A stretch of DNA of 64,000 bases from Tepidiforma flava (GTDB lineage: Bacteria; Chloroflexota; Dehalococcoidia; Tepidiformales; Tepidiformaceae). Positions 1 to 6,836 of this stretch are shown here, piece after piece. Positions within the stretch are counted from its first letter, which is position 1. Every line of letters begins with the position of its first letter. The translations under genes and the position numbers were made by a program. A model generated the notes under the pieces. That model made no database searches, had not been told where the DNA came from, and worked only from the letters and a program-made list of their open reading frames with translations. The stretch lies in assembly GCF_027594505.1 (NCBI RefSeq), contig NZ_CP115149.1, forward strand, positions 1,403,126-1,467,125, written 5' to 3'.

Positions 1-129
1 GGTTGGAGGTTGGAGGTTGGAGGTTGGAGGTTGGGAGTTGTGAGTTGTGAGTTGTGAGTTGTGAGTTGTGAGTTGTGAGTTGTGAGTTGGGAGTTGTGAG
101 TTGGAGGTTGGAGGTTGGAGGTTGGAGGT
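1..129 (+). repeat. Heptanucleotide array, G-rich arm of locus A
   Basis: This is an uninterrupted period-7 array. Units are GGTTGGA at both ends and AGTTGTG/AGTTGGG in the middle, so the consensus is RGTTGKR. It starts at or before the left window edge, so its full length is unknown. Only a few bases separate it from a C-rich heptamer array of the opposite sense. No gene is visible in it. Frames read through it give only low-complexity peptide, which I do not regard as coding. Confidence 0.9.
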
Positions 130-131
130 CA

Positions 132-206
132 TTCTTCTCTCCCGGCTCCCGGCTCCCGGCTCCCTTCTCCCTCCTCTCTCCTCCCAACTCCCAACTCCCA
201 ACTCCC
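132..206 (+). repeat. Heptanucleotide array, C-rich arm of locus A
   Basis: Period-7 units of the form CTCCCNN, where NN is GG, TT, TC or AA. The sense is opposite to the preceding G-rich arm, so the two together can fold into an imperfect long hairpin. The array runs directly into a 70-bp structured direct repeat. Confidence 0.85.
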
Positions 207-276
207 GTAGCCGCGGGGCTCCGTCCCCGCGGAGGGCCGGGAGGCCCACCCCCCGCGTTCGCATTCAAGCACCCTC
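207..276 (+). repeat. Structured 70-bp direct repeat, copy 1
   Basis: The first of two near-identical copies, 100 bp apart. It contains a perfect 8-bp stem, CCGCGGGG (211-218) with CCCCGCGG (225-232), loop CTCCGT. A second short stem, GGGCC/GGCCC, follows at about 234-247. The copies differ by one G-to-A change and by the length of one C run. Both copies lie inside C-rich heptamers, so this looks like a cassette duplicated together with the surrounding array. Confidence 0.85.
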
Positions 277-306
277 CCTCCTCCCAGCTCCCAGCTCCCA
301 ACTCCC

Positions 307-375
307 GTAGCCGCGGGGCTCCGTCCCCGCGAAGGGCCGGGAGGCCCACCCCCGCGTTCGCATTCAAGCACCCTC
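307..375 (+). repeat. Structured 70-bp direct repeat, copy 2
   Basis: The second copy of the cassette at 207-276. Its stem is CCGCGGGG (311-318) with CCCCGCGA (325-332), so the last pair is lost. It is followed by more C-rich heptamers. Confidence 0.85.
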
Positions 376-506
376 CCAACTCCCAGCTCCCTCCTTTCTC
401 CTCCCGGTTCCCGCTTCCCGCCTCCCGCCTCCCTCCTCCCTTCTCCCGCCTCCCGGTTCCCGCTTCCCGCCTCCCGGTTCCCGCTTCCCGCCTCCCTCCT
501 CCCGCC
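376..506 (+). repeat. C-rich heptamer array between cassette and CapA gene end
   Basis: Continuous YTCCCNN units with NN mainly GG, GC, TC or AA. The array runs into the 3' end of the CapA-like gene. That gene's last bases on the minus strand read GTGGAGTGAGG, so its stop codon lies at the array edge. The same GAG-TGA-GG gene end recurs at both ends of the 27.9-kb element. Confidence 0.8.
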
Positions 507-2270
507 TCACTCCACCGGCGTCCCGATGACGTCGCCGATGATCTTCAACCGCGTTGCGCCCTCGGCGAACATCGGCCGGTACTGGCCTTCGATCTGGTAC
601 GGCAGCATCCGGACCGTCGCCAGCTTCGCGCCGTGGAAGGTGGCCTCCAGCAGGTATCCCTGCGTGTGCTCCGGCGTCCACCGCTGGTCGAAGATGAAGT
701 TCCCCAGCGCATACGCGATGAACGTCCCGCCCCGCACCTCCGCCGCCTGCACCCAGTGCGCCTGGTTCCCGACCACGAGGTCCGCGCCCGCATCGGCCGC
801 CGCCCGCAGCGCCTTGATGCTGCGCGGACTCGGCGCGTGCGTGTCTTCGTAGCCCGACTGCACCAGCACGATGACCACGTCGGCCTCCGCTTTCAGCGCC
901 CGGATCGCCGCTTCGAACCGCGTCAGCGAGAGCATCTCCGCCGGCTTGTAGAAGGCCGGTTCGCGCGGCGGCGTCGCCTTCTCGTCCGCGTACGAATCGT
1001 CCAGCGGCGCCGTGCCCGGCTCCGTCTCCGTCGCGCCGATATCCTCCGCCGCGATGTCGTCGAACCCGAGGAAGCCGAAGCGCACCCCGTTCCGTTCGAT
1101 GATCACCGGCGCCAGCGCCTCCTCCAGGTTCCGGCCGCCCCCGACCGTCGCGATGCCCGCAGCGCGCAGCAGCTCGATCGTCCGCAGCATCGCCTTCGCG
1201 CCGCAGCCCCCGTCCGCGCAGTCGAACACGTGGTTCGTCGCCACCGTCAGCACGTCGAAGCCGGCGTGCGTCAGCGCCGCGATCACCTCCGGCGGCGAGG
1301 TCAGGTTCGTCGTGCTCACGCAGCCGTACGGTTCCGCGTAGTCCTGGATCGAGCCGTCGAGCGAGCCCGCCGCGATGTCCGCCGCCGCGAGGAAGTCGCC
1401 CACCGGCGAACGGAGCGGGCTCGCCCAGTCGCCCGTCGCCCGGATGGCGGTCAGCGTGCAGCGCGACATCAGGATGTCGCCCGTCGCGACCACCCGCGTC
1501 ACCGGGGGCGGTGCCCACGCGATGGCCGCTTCCACCCGCGCCCGCGCCTCCTCGCCTGCCGGCGTCAGCGCCCGGACGGCCACGCGCTCCGCCAGCGGCC
1601 ACGCGCGCGGGTCGCCGTACCCCCGCGCCGGGTCCGCGCCATCGACCGCGAGCGCCACCATCGGCGGCCGCAGGCCGTCGAACGGCAGGATGGCGAGCAC
1701 CCCCGATTCGAGCGTGAGCGCGGCCCGCAAGTCGTCGGCGGTGGCGAAGAAGCGGAACCGCGAGAGGTCGAACTTGCCCGCGCCGAGCCCCTCGAGGATG
1801 CCCTGCGCCTCCGCCGGCTCGCCGACGAACGCCGGTTCGATCGGCCGGTCGAAGCCGCCGAACGCCGCCCAGCCCGCCGCCTCGCCGCGCAGGGCCGCGA
1901 CCAGCTCATCGCGGCGCAGCGCATCGATGCCCGCGCCCGGCGCCGCCGCAGCGACGAACAGCCGCACGGGCACGCCGTCGCCCGGCTGCGCGGGTTCGAA
2001 CGCGATGTCGGCCGCCTCCGCCGGGCCTGCCGGCGCGAGCCCCAGCCCTGCCGCCCCGGCCGGGAGCGCGCCGCGGTAGCGGAGCGCCGGGGCCGGTGTC
2101 GGCGATGGGCCATCCGCGGGCGCGCCGGAGGCCGGCCCCGCCCCGCCGCCGGTCGCCGCGTCGAAGATCGACCACGCGAGCAGGCCGAAACTCGTGCAGC
2201 AGGCCGCCACGCTCGCCGCGAACCACAGCCGCCAGGGGTTCCGCCTGTCCTCCCGCGTGGCAGGCTCCAT
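507..2270 (-). CDS. CapA-family (PGA_cap) membrane-anchored metallophosphatase-like protein
   Basis: A 587-residue protein with an N-terminal membrane anchor (about residues 13-36) and a Pro/Ala-rich linker. Residues about 60-255 form a domain I do not recognise. The CapA/poly-gamma-glutamate-type phosphoesterase domain follows from about residue 259. Family motifs visible are VVATGDILMSR, the NHVFD segment, FGFLGFDD, and near the C-terminus GNQAHW followed by ALGNFIFD. CapA proteins belong to the calcineurin-like phosphoesterase superfamily and act at the cell surface in anionic polymer handling; the substrate here is unknown. It lies 33 bp downstream of the HDOD gene on the same strand, so the two are probably co-transcribed. 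Its stop codon lies at the edge of the heptamer array. Confidence 0.85.
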   Translation of the reverse strand: MEPATREDRRNPWRLWFAASVAACCTSFGLLAWSIFDAATGGGAGPASGAPADGPSPTPAPALRYRGALPAGAAGLGLAPAGPAEAADIAFEPAQPGDGVPVRLFVAAAAPGAGIDALRRDELVAALRGEAAGWAAFGGFDRPIEPAFVGEPAEAQGILEGLGAGKFDLSRFRFFATADDLRAALTLESGVLAILPFDGLRPPMVALAVDGADPARGYGDPRAWPLAERVAVRALTPAGEEARARVEAAIAWAPPPVTRVVATGDILMSRCTLTAIRATGDWASPLRSPVGDFLAAADIAAGSLDGSIQDYAEPYGCVSTTNLTSPPEVIAALTHAGFDVLTVATNHVFDCADGGCGAKAMLRTIELLRAAGIATVGGGRNLEEALAPVIIERNGVRFGFLGFDDIAAEDIGATETEPGTAPLDDSYADEKATPPREPAFYKPAEMLSLTRFEAAIRALKAEADVVIVLVQSGYEDTHAPSPRSIKALRAAADAGADLVVGNQAHWVQAAEVRGGTFIAYALGNFIFDQRWTPEHTQGYLLEATFHGAKLATVRMLPYQIEGQYRPMFAEGATRLKIIGDVIGTPVE

Positions 2271-2303
2271 GCGCGCATCCTAGCGCGCCCGGCCGGGCCC
2301 GTG

Positions 2304-3173
2304 TCAGCTCGCCCGCGCGTACCAGCTCTCGGGCGTCCCGGAGGCCGCTTCGATGAAGGAGAACGCCCGGTTGAGCACCCGCTCGATGCCGCCGCAGGCC
2401 GCCTCCACCGCCGCCAGGTCCGGCGGCAGCGGCGCCACCTCGCCGCCCTCCACGTCGTACCCGCAGAAGAGGCCGTAGTGGAGCACGAGCCGGTTCGCCT
2501 GCGCCACCACTCCCGCGAGCCCGTCGTGCTCCGGGGTCAACGTCTCGTCGTGGTGGCACTGCACCGCCTCCACCAGGTGCCCGGGGAACTTCCACAGCTC
2601 GCCCAGCGCCCGGCCCACCTCATCGTGCGCGTAGCCCGTCGTCATCAGCTCAGCGATGTGGAGCGGCGCCTCGCCGCGGCGCGCCATCTGCACCGCCTGC
2701 TCGAACTCCGCCGGCATCACCTGCCGGATCACCAGCCGCCCGATATCGTGCAGGATGCCCGCCGTGAAGGCGTCCTCCGGCTTCACCGTGAACGACTTCT
2801 TCGCGAGCGCCTCGCCGGCCACCGCGACGGCCACGCTGTGCCCCCAGAAGAGGTCGAGGTCGAACGATTCGTTCGGCAGTTTGCGGAAGGTCGTCATCAG
2901 GCTCGCGCCGATGGCGACCTGGCGCACCTGCTTGAAGCCGAGCAGCACCACCGCTTCGCGCACCGTTGAAACACGCCGCGCGAAGCCGTAGTAGGCCGAG
3001 TTCGAAATCCGGATCAGCTTCGCGGTCAGCGCCTGGTCCGTCGCCAGCACCTGCGCGAGGTCCATCGCGCTCGTCCGGTCGTCCTCGGCCATGCCCATGA
3101 CGCGCGCGGCCACGGCGGGCAGCGGCGGCAGGTCGTCGATCCTCGAGAGCAGCGCGGCAGCATCCTTACCCAT
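2304..3173 (-). CDS. HDOD-domain signalling protein
   Basis: A 289-residue protein that is almost entirely an HDOD domain, an HD-related output domain. It begins with the typical LPPLPAVAARVMGMAED segment. The core ISNSAYYGF and the LLGFKQVRQVAIGASLM helix are present, and a true HD pair survives in ILHDIGRL. HDOD proteins usually act in bacterial signalling and regulation, often with cyclic-nucleotide or chemosensory systems; no enzymatic activity is assumed. The start chosen is the ATG giving MGKDAAALL, since upstream sequence encodes only heptamer-derived low-complexity peptide. A GTG one codon earlier is possible. The promoter must lie in or beside array locus B. Confidence 0.85.
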   Translation of the reverse strand: MGKDAAALLSRIDDLPPLPAVAARVMGMAEDDRTSAMDLAQVLATDQALTAKLIRISNSAYYGFARRVSTVREAVVLLGFKQVRQVAIGASLMTTFRKLPNESFDLDLFWGHSVAVAVAGEALAKKSFTVKPEDAFTAGILHDIGRLVIRQVMPAEFEQAVQMARRGEAPLHIAELMTTGYAHDEVGRALGELWKFPGHLVEAVQCHHDETLTPEHDGLAGVVAQANRLVLHYGLFCGYDVEGGEVAPLPPDLAAVEAACGGIERVLNRAFSFIEAASGTPESWYARAS

Positions 3174-3255
3174 CACGCAATGAGTGTCGGCAGCCTGCCG
3201 CCGCCGTGAAGGGAAACATCCGGGAACAGCGCCCGGTCCCGCCGCCCCGGCTCGA

Positions 3256-3454
3256 GGCTGGAGGTTGGAGGTTGGAGGTTGGAGGTTGGAGGTTGGAGGT
3301 TGGAGGTTGGAGGTTGGAGGTTGGAGGTTGGAGGTTATTCTCCCTCCCTGCTCCCTGCTCCCTGCTCCCTCCTCCCTCCTCCCTCCTCCCGGTTCCCGCC
3401 TCCCGCTTCCCGCCTCCCGCCTCCCGCTTCCCGGTTCCCGGTTCCCGGTTCCCG
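3256..3454 (+). repeat. Heptamer array locus B: G-rich arm then C-rich arm
   Basis: About eleven GGAGGTT units (3256-3336) are followed after three bases by about sixteen CTCCCNN units (3340-3454). NN is TC, TG, GG, GC or TT, often with a TTCCC start. The arms are of opposite sense and meet almost directly, like locus A. This explains most of the 320-bp gap between the divergent HDOD and glycosyltransferase genes. No gene is visible inside. Confidence 0.9.
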
Positions 3455-3458
3455 CGCA

Positions 3459-3487
3459 TCGACACACCGCCCGGCCGGCCCCACAAT
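3459..3487 (+). promoter_or_regulatory. Leaderless promoter of the glycosyltransferase
   Basis: TCGACA (3459-3464), 17-bp spacer, CACAAT (3482-3487), then six bases to the ATG at 3494. The expected transcription start falls at or next to the start codon. The same arrangement precedes purQ, the DNA ligase gene and the phosphotriesterase-like gene. The -35 box lies just outside the end of the C-rich arm. Confidence 0.65.
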
Positions 3488-3493
3488 CACCCC

Positions 3494-4237
3494 ATGACCG
3501 CGCCGCGGCCCCGCGTCGACGTCGTCATCCCCTGCTACAACGAGGTCAAAGTCCTCGAGCAGAGCACCCTCGCCACGCTCGCCCTCTTCGCGCAGAACCC
3601 CCAGTACGACTGGCGGCTCGTCATCGCCGACAACGGCTCCACCGACGGCACCTCCGAGCTCGCCCGCCGGCTCGCCGCGGAGCACGAGCGCGTCCATGCC
3701 CTCGTCCTCGATGTCAAAGGCCGCGGCCTCGCCCTCCGCGAAGCGTGGCTCCAGAGCGACGCCGACATCGTCAGCTACATGGACGTCGACCTTTCGACCG
3801 ACCTCGCCCACCTGCCGGAGCTCATCGCCATGGTCGCCGAGCGCGGCTGCGACGTCGCCATCGGCTCCCGGCTCGCCCGCGGCGCGAAAGTGAAGCGCCA
3901 GCTCAAGCGCGAAATCACCAGCCGCGGCTACGTCGCCCTCATCCGGCTCACCTTCCCCCGCCTGCGCATCACCGACGCCCAGTGCGGCTTCAAGGCCCTC
4001 AACCGCCGCGCCGTCCAGCTCGTCGTCCCCCACATCGAAAACCGGATGTGGTTCTTCGATACCGAGCTGCTCATCCTCGCGCAGCAGGCCGGCCTCAAAA
4101 TCTGCGAACTCCCCGTCCGCTGGGTCGAAGACCCGGACACGAAGGTGAAGATCGTCAGCACCGCCCTCGAAGACATCCGCGGGCTCGCCCGCATGCGCTT
4201 CCGGCGCCGCCGCCAGTCCGGGGCGGCCCCGCCGTGA
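3494..4237 (+). CDS. GT2 glycosyltransferase, dolichyl-phosphate glucose synthase type
   Basis: A 247-residue GT-A family-2 glycosyltransferase without membrane segments. The nucleotide-binding start VDVVIPCYNE, the ADNGSTDGT segment and the acidic MDVDLSTDL (DxD-like) motif are visible, followed by IGSRLARGA and DAQCGFKAL. This combination resembles dolichyl/polyprenyl-phosphate glucosyltransferases, which load a sugar onto a lipid carrier at the cytoplasmic face. The ATG was chosen because it follows a leaderless promoter by six bases; upstream in-frame sequence is heptamer repeat. The donor and the pathway are unknown. Confidence 0.85.
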   Translation: MTAPRPRVDVVIPCYNEVKVLEQSTLATLALFAQNPQYDWRLVIADNGSTDGTSELARRLAAEHERVHALVLDVKGRGLALREAWLQSDADIVSYMDVDLSTDLAHLPELIAMVAERGCDVAIGSRLARGAKVKRQLKREITSRGYVALIRLTFPRLRITDAQCGFKALNRRAVQLVVPHIENRMWFFDTELLILAQQAGLKICELPVRWVEDPDTKVKIVSTALEDIRGLARMRFRRRRQSGAAPP

Positions 4238-4296
4238 CGGTTCCGCGCCGCCTTCGCGGAGAACGTAAGCGCGGCCTCGATCCGGGCATTCCCGGT

Positions 4297-4325
4297 TTGA
4301 TCCGGTACGGGGCCGATGGTATAAC
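4297..4325 (+). promoter_or_regulatory. Sigma70-type promoter of the cytochrome b operon
   Basis: TTGATC (4297-4302), 17-bp spacer, TATAAC (4320-4325). Transcription would start near 4332 and leave a leader of about 75 bases before the small ORF at 4406. It is one of the best consensus promoters in the window. Confidence 0.7.
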
Positions 4326-4405
4326 TCAGCCTTGCTACAGGATTCACAAAGTCTCCGTACCGGGGCTCCTTGCGCCCCGGAGCCGGGGAGGGGGAGGCCG
4401 GCCGC

Positions 4406-4525
4406 ATGGAATGGGCTAATCTACCGCACGACTTCGCAGAGCCCCTCGAACTCGTCATCGTTGCGATCACCATCACCGCGATGCTCGGGATCCTCGTGCT
4501 CTTCGGGCAGTGGTGGCAGAGGTAA
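4406..4525 (+). CDS. 39-residue single-pass membrane peptide, first gene of the cytochrome b operon
   Basis: The product is 39 residues, beginning MEWANLPHDF and ending GQWWQR, with one hydrophobic helix at about residues 15-34. A GGGAGG sequence lies eight bases before the ATG. The gene ends nine bases before the cytochrome b ATG, with a good ribosome-binding site (GGAAGG) in the gap. Size, topology and position suggest a small accessory subunit of the quinol:cytochrome c oxidoreductase, comparable in kind to the tiny Pet subunits of b6f complexes. I see no specific sequence match, so this role is inferred from context. Confidence 0.7.
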   Translation: MEWANLPHDFAEPLELVIVAITITAMLGILVLFGQWWQR

Positions 4526-4534
4526 GGAAGGAAC

Positions 4535-5287
4535 ATGGCCGTCGAAGCACCGCCCAAGCCAACGCTCGCCGATAAGATCTACGACAAGCTCTTCCATAAC
4601 TACGTCTGGAAGTCCATCTTCCGCACCGGCTACCCGAACACGCCGCGCAACCAGATGCTCATCGTTGCGACGAACGTGTTCCTCCACCTCCACCCCACCC
4701 GCATCCACCGCACCCACGTCAAAATCACCCACACCTACTGCCTGGGCGGCCTCTCCTTCTTCATGTTCCTCGGCCTCACCGTCACGGGCATCCTGCTGAT
4801 GTTCTACTACGTGCCCTCCGTCGAGCGGGCGTACCTCGATATCCAGAACATCACCACCACCGTCCAGTTCGGCCAGCTGATGCGCAACATGCACCGCTGG
4901 ATGGCCCACGCCATGGTCATCCTCGTCTTCCTCCACATGATGCGCGTCTTCTATACCGGCGCCTATAAACCCCCGCGCGAATTCAACTGGGTGGTCGGCG
5001 TCATCCTCCTCGTCCTCACCTTCCTCCTCAGCTTCACCGGCTACCTCCTGCCGTGGGACCAGCTCGCCTTCTGGGCCATCACCGTCGGTTCCGAAATCGC
5101 CGGCTCCGCCCCGGTGCTCGGCCCGAAGACCCGCTTCTGGATGCTCGGCGGCTTCGAAGTCGGCCCCAACGCCCTCATCCGCTTCTACACGCTCCACGTC
5201 ATCGGCCTGCCGCTGCTCGCCGCCATCTTCATGGCCGTGCACTTCTGGCGCATCCGCCGCGACGGCGGCCTCGCGCGGCCGCTCTAA
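4535..5287 (+). CDS. Cytochrome b6-type subunit (N-terminal cytochrome b domain)
   Basis: A 250-residue membrane protein of four helices, matching cytochrome b6/QcrB N-terminal half. Two pairs of haem-binding His are in the expected helices: one in MHRWMAH and FLHMMRV, the partners in YTLHVIG and MAVHFWR. The quinol-site region [10 protein letters not shown] is also present. It oxidises menaquinol in the membrane and passes electrons to haem b and the Rieske protein. It follows the 39-residue peptide and precedes the subunit IV and Rieske genes, so this is a split b6/IV complex. The last residues (DGGLARPL) form a short cytoplasmic tail. Confidence 0.93.
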   Translation: MAVEAPPKPTLADKIYDKLFHNYVWKSIFRTGYPNTPRNQMLIVATNVFLHLHPTRIHRTHVKITHTYCLGGLSFFMFLGLTVTGILLMFYYVPSVERAYLDIQNITTTVQFGQLMRNMHRWMAHAMVILVFLHMMRVFYTGAYKPPREFNWVVGVILLVLTFLLSFTGYLLPWDQLAFWAITVGSEIAGSAPVLGPKTRFWMLGGFEVGPNALIRFYTLHVIGLPLLAAIFMAVHFWRIRRDGGLARPL

Positions 5288-5323
5288 GCCGCCGCCACAC
5301 TCCAGGTTGAGAGAGGGGAACGC

Positions 5324-6214
5324 ATGGCAACCGCAGTCGTAGCCCGGCCCGTCGCGCGGCCTCAGCCCCGCGCGCGCGACGAAGAAGTCCTCGTCTGGCC
5401 CGACCTCATCTTCATCGAATTCATCTCGGCGCTCGTCTTCACCGTCGGCCTCCTCATCCTGTCGACGTTCATGAACGCGCCCCTGCTCGACCAGGCGAAC
5501 CCCGACGTCACGCCGAACCCCTCCAAGGCGCCGTGGTACCTCCTCAACCTGCAGGAGCTCCTCCTCCACATGAACGCCGCGATGGCCGGCATCATCGTGC
5601 CGACCGTCTGGCTCATCCTCCTCGCCGCCTTCCCCTACTTCGACCGCGATAACGAAGGCCAGGGCGCCTGGTTCGCCACCGAAAATGCCTGGCGCATCAC
5701 CATCGCCTCCGGCATCGTCGCCTTCGTCGGCACCTGGGTCCTCATCCTCTGGGATACCGGCAAGGTCGCCTACTTCCTCCACGCCTGGTTTGGCCTCTCC
5801 GGCGGCGATACCCTCCGCTTCCTCGAAAACGTCCGCTCCATGCAGTCCCAGCTGCCGTGGCCCGAATGGTCCCGCAGCATCACCTACCTTCCGTTCGAGC
5901 TACGCATCCTCGACGGCACCGGCCGCGGGGGCCCGACGACGTTCCAGCACCTCGACCTCCCCGCCTGGCTCGTCGAACAGGCGATCCCCATCGTCGCCCT
6001 CGTCGGCCTGCCGAGCCTCCTCATCTACACCCTCTGGCGGATGGGCTGGGTCGTCAGCCGGCGCGATGCGCTCCTCGCGCTCTTCACCGGCTTCGTGGTC
6101 GTCTTCGGCGTCCTCACCCTCGTCGGCACCGCCTTCCGCGGCCAGGGCCAGGAGCTCGTCCTCCCGTGGCAGCTCAAGGTGAGCGAAGGCATCCCGGGGC
6201 AGGAGGCACACTGA
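5324..6214 (+). CDS. Cytochrome b C-terminal domain / subunit IV-like protein
   Basis: A 296-residue membrane protein that starts with a soluble stretch holding WPDLIFIEFISALVFTVG. The NPDVTPNPSKAPWYLLNLQE segment is characteristic of the cytochrome b C-terminal domain, where the usual quinol-site PEWY is here APWY. Several helices follow, with extra C-terminal sequence compared with plant-type subunit IV. It completes the cytochrome b core with the preceding gene. Its stop is separated by one base from the Rieske ATG, so translation is probably coupled. Confidence 0.88.
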   Translation: MATAVVARPVARPQPRARDEEVLVWPDLIFIEFISALVFTVGLLILSTFMNAPLLDQANPDVTPNPSKAPWYLLNLQELLLHMNAAMAGIIVPTVWLILLAAFPYFDRDNEGQGAWFATENAWRITIASGIVAFVGTWVLILWDTGKVAYFLHAWFGLSGGDTLRFLENVRSMQSQLPWPEWSRSITYLPFELRILDGTGRGGPTTFQHLDLPAWLVEQAIPIVALVGLPSLLIYTLWRMGWVVSRRDALLALFTGFVVVFGVLTLVGTAFRGQGQELVLPWQLKVSEGIPGQEAH

Positions 6215-6215
6215 C

Positions 6216-6821
6216 ATGGCAGCTGAAACCGCACCCCGCGCCACCGGGCGCATCGAACGCGCGCGCCAGATCGAAGCGCGGAAGCTTGCGCGCCGCTCCT
6301 TCCTCCGCGTGAGCGCCTTCGCCGGCCTCACCCTCTTCACCGGGAGCCTCCTCGCCAGCTTCCTCGGCTTCTTCAACCTCCGCCGGCCCACCGGCTTCGG
6401 CGGCACCGTCACCGTCACCGCCGACCGCATCCCCCGGCCCGGCGCCGATCCCGTCCGCATCCCCGAGGGCAAGTTCTGGCTCGTCAACCTCAACGGCCCG
6501 GAGGGCGACGTCCTCCAGGTCGGCGGCACCGGCGGCCTCCTCGCCCTCTACTGGAAGTGCCCTCACCTCGGCTGCACCGTCCCGTGGAACCCGGCCTTCA
6601 ACGGCGCCCAGGTCAACTTCCCCGGCATCATCGGCTGGTTCCGCTGCCCCTGCCACGGCTCCACCTATTCGAAGGCCGGCGTCCGCGTCTACGGGCCTGC
6701 GCCGCGTTCCATGGATACCATGCGCCTCACCGTCAACGCCGACGGCTCCGTCAACGTCAACACCGGCCAGATCACCAGCGGCTCCTCCGAAAACCCGCTG
6801 CGCGAAGTCCCGTACGCCTGA
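6216..6821 (+). CDS. Rieske [2Fe-2S] protein of the quinol:cytochrome c oxidoreductase
   Basis: A 201-residue protein with a basic N-terminus, a Tat-like ARRSFLRVSAF and one membrane anchor (about residues 30-55). The Rieske fold in the C-terminal half carries both cluster-binding loops, CPHLGC and CPCHGS, followed by the conserved GP loop (VYGPAPRSMD). The cluster takes one electron from menaquinol and passes it to a cytochrome c or cupredoxin on the outer face. The likely acceptor is the next gene product, encoded 15 bp downstream. Confidence 0.95.
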   Translation: MAAETAPRATGRIERARQIEARKLARRSFLRVSAFAGLTLFTGSLLASFLGFFNLRRPTGFGGTVTVTADRIPRPGADPVRIPEGKFWLVNLNGPEGDVLQVGGTGGLLALYWKCPHLGCTVPWNPAFNGAQVNFPGIIGWFRCPCHGSTYSKAGVRVYGPAPRSMDTMRLTVNADGSVNVNTGQITSGSSENPLREVPYA

Positions 6822-6836
6822 GAAGAGGAGGTTCGA

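Noticed and set aside
75-2969. A 964-residue plus-strand frame over the CapA and HDOD genes
   Set aside because: It is Arg/Pro-rich and antisense to two recognisable genes, a typical GC-rich shadow.
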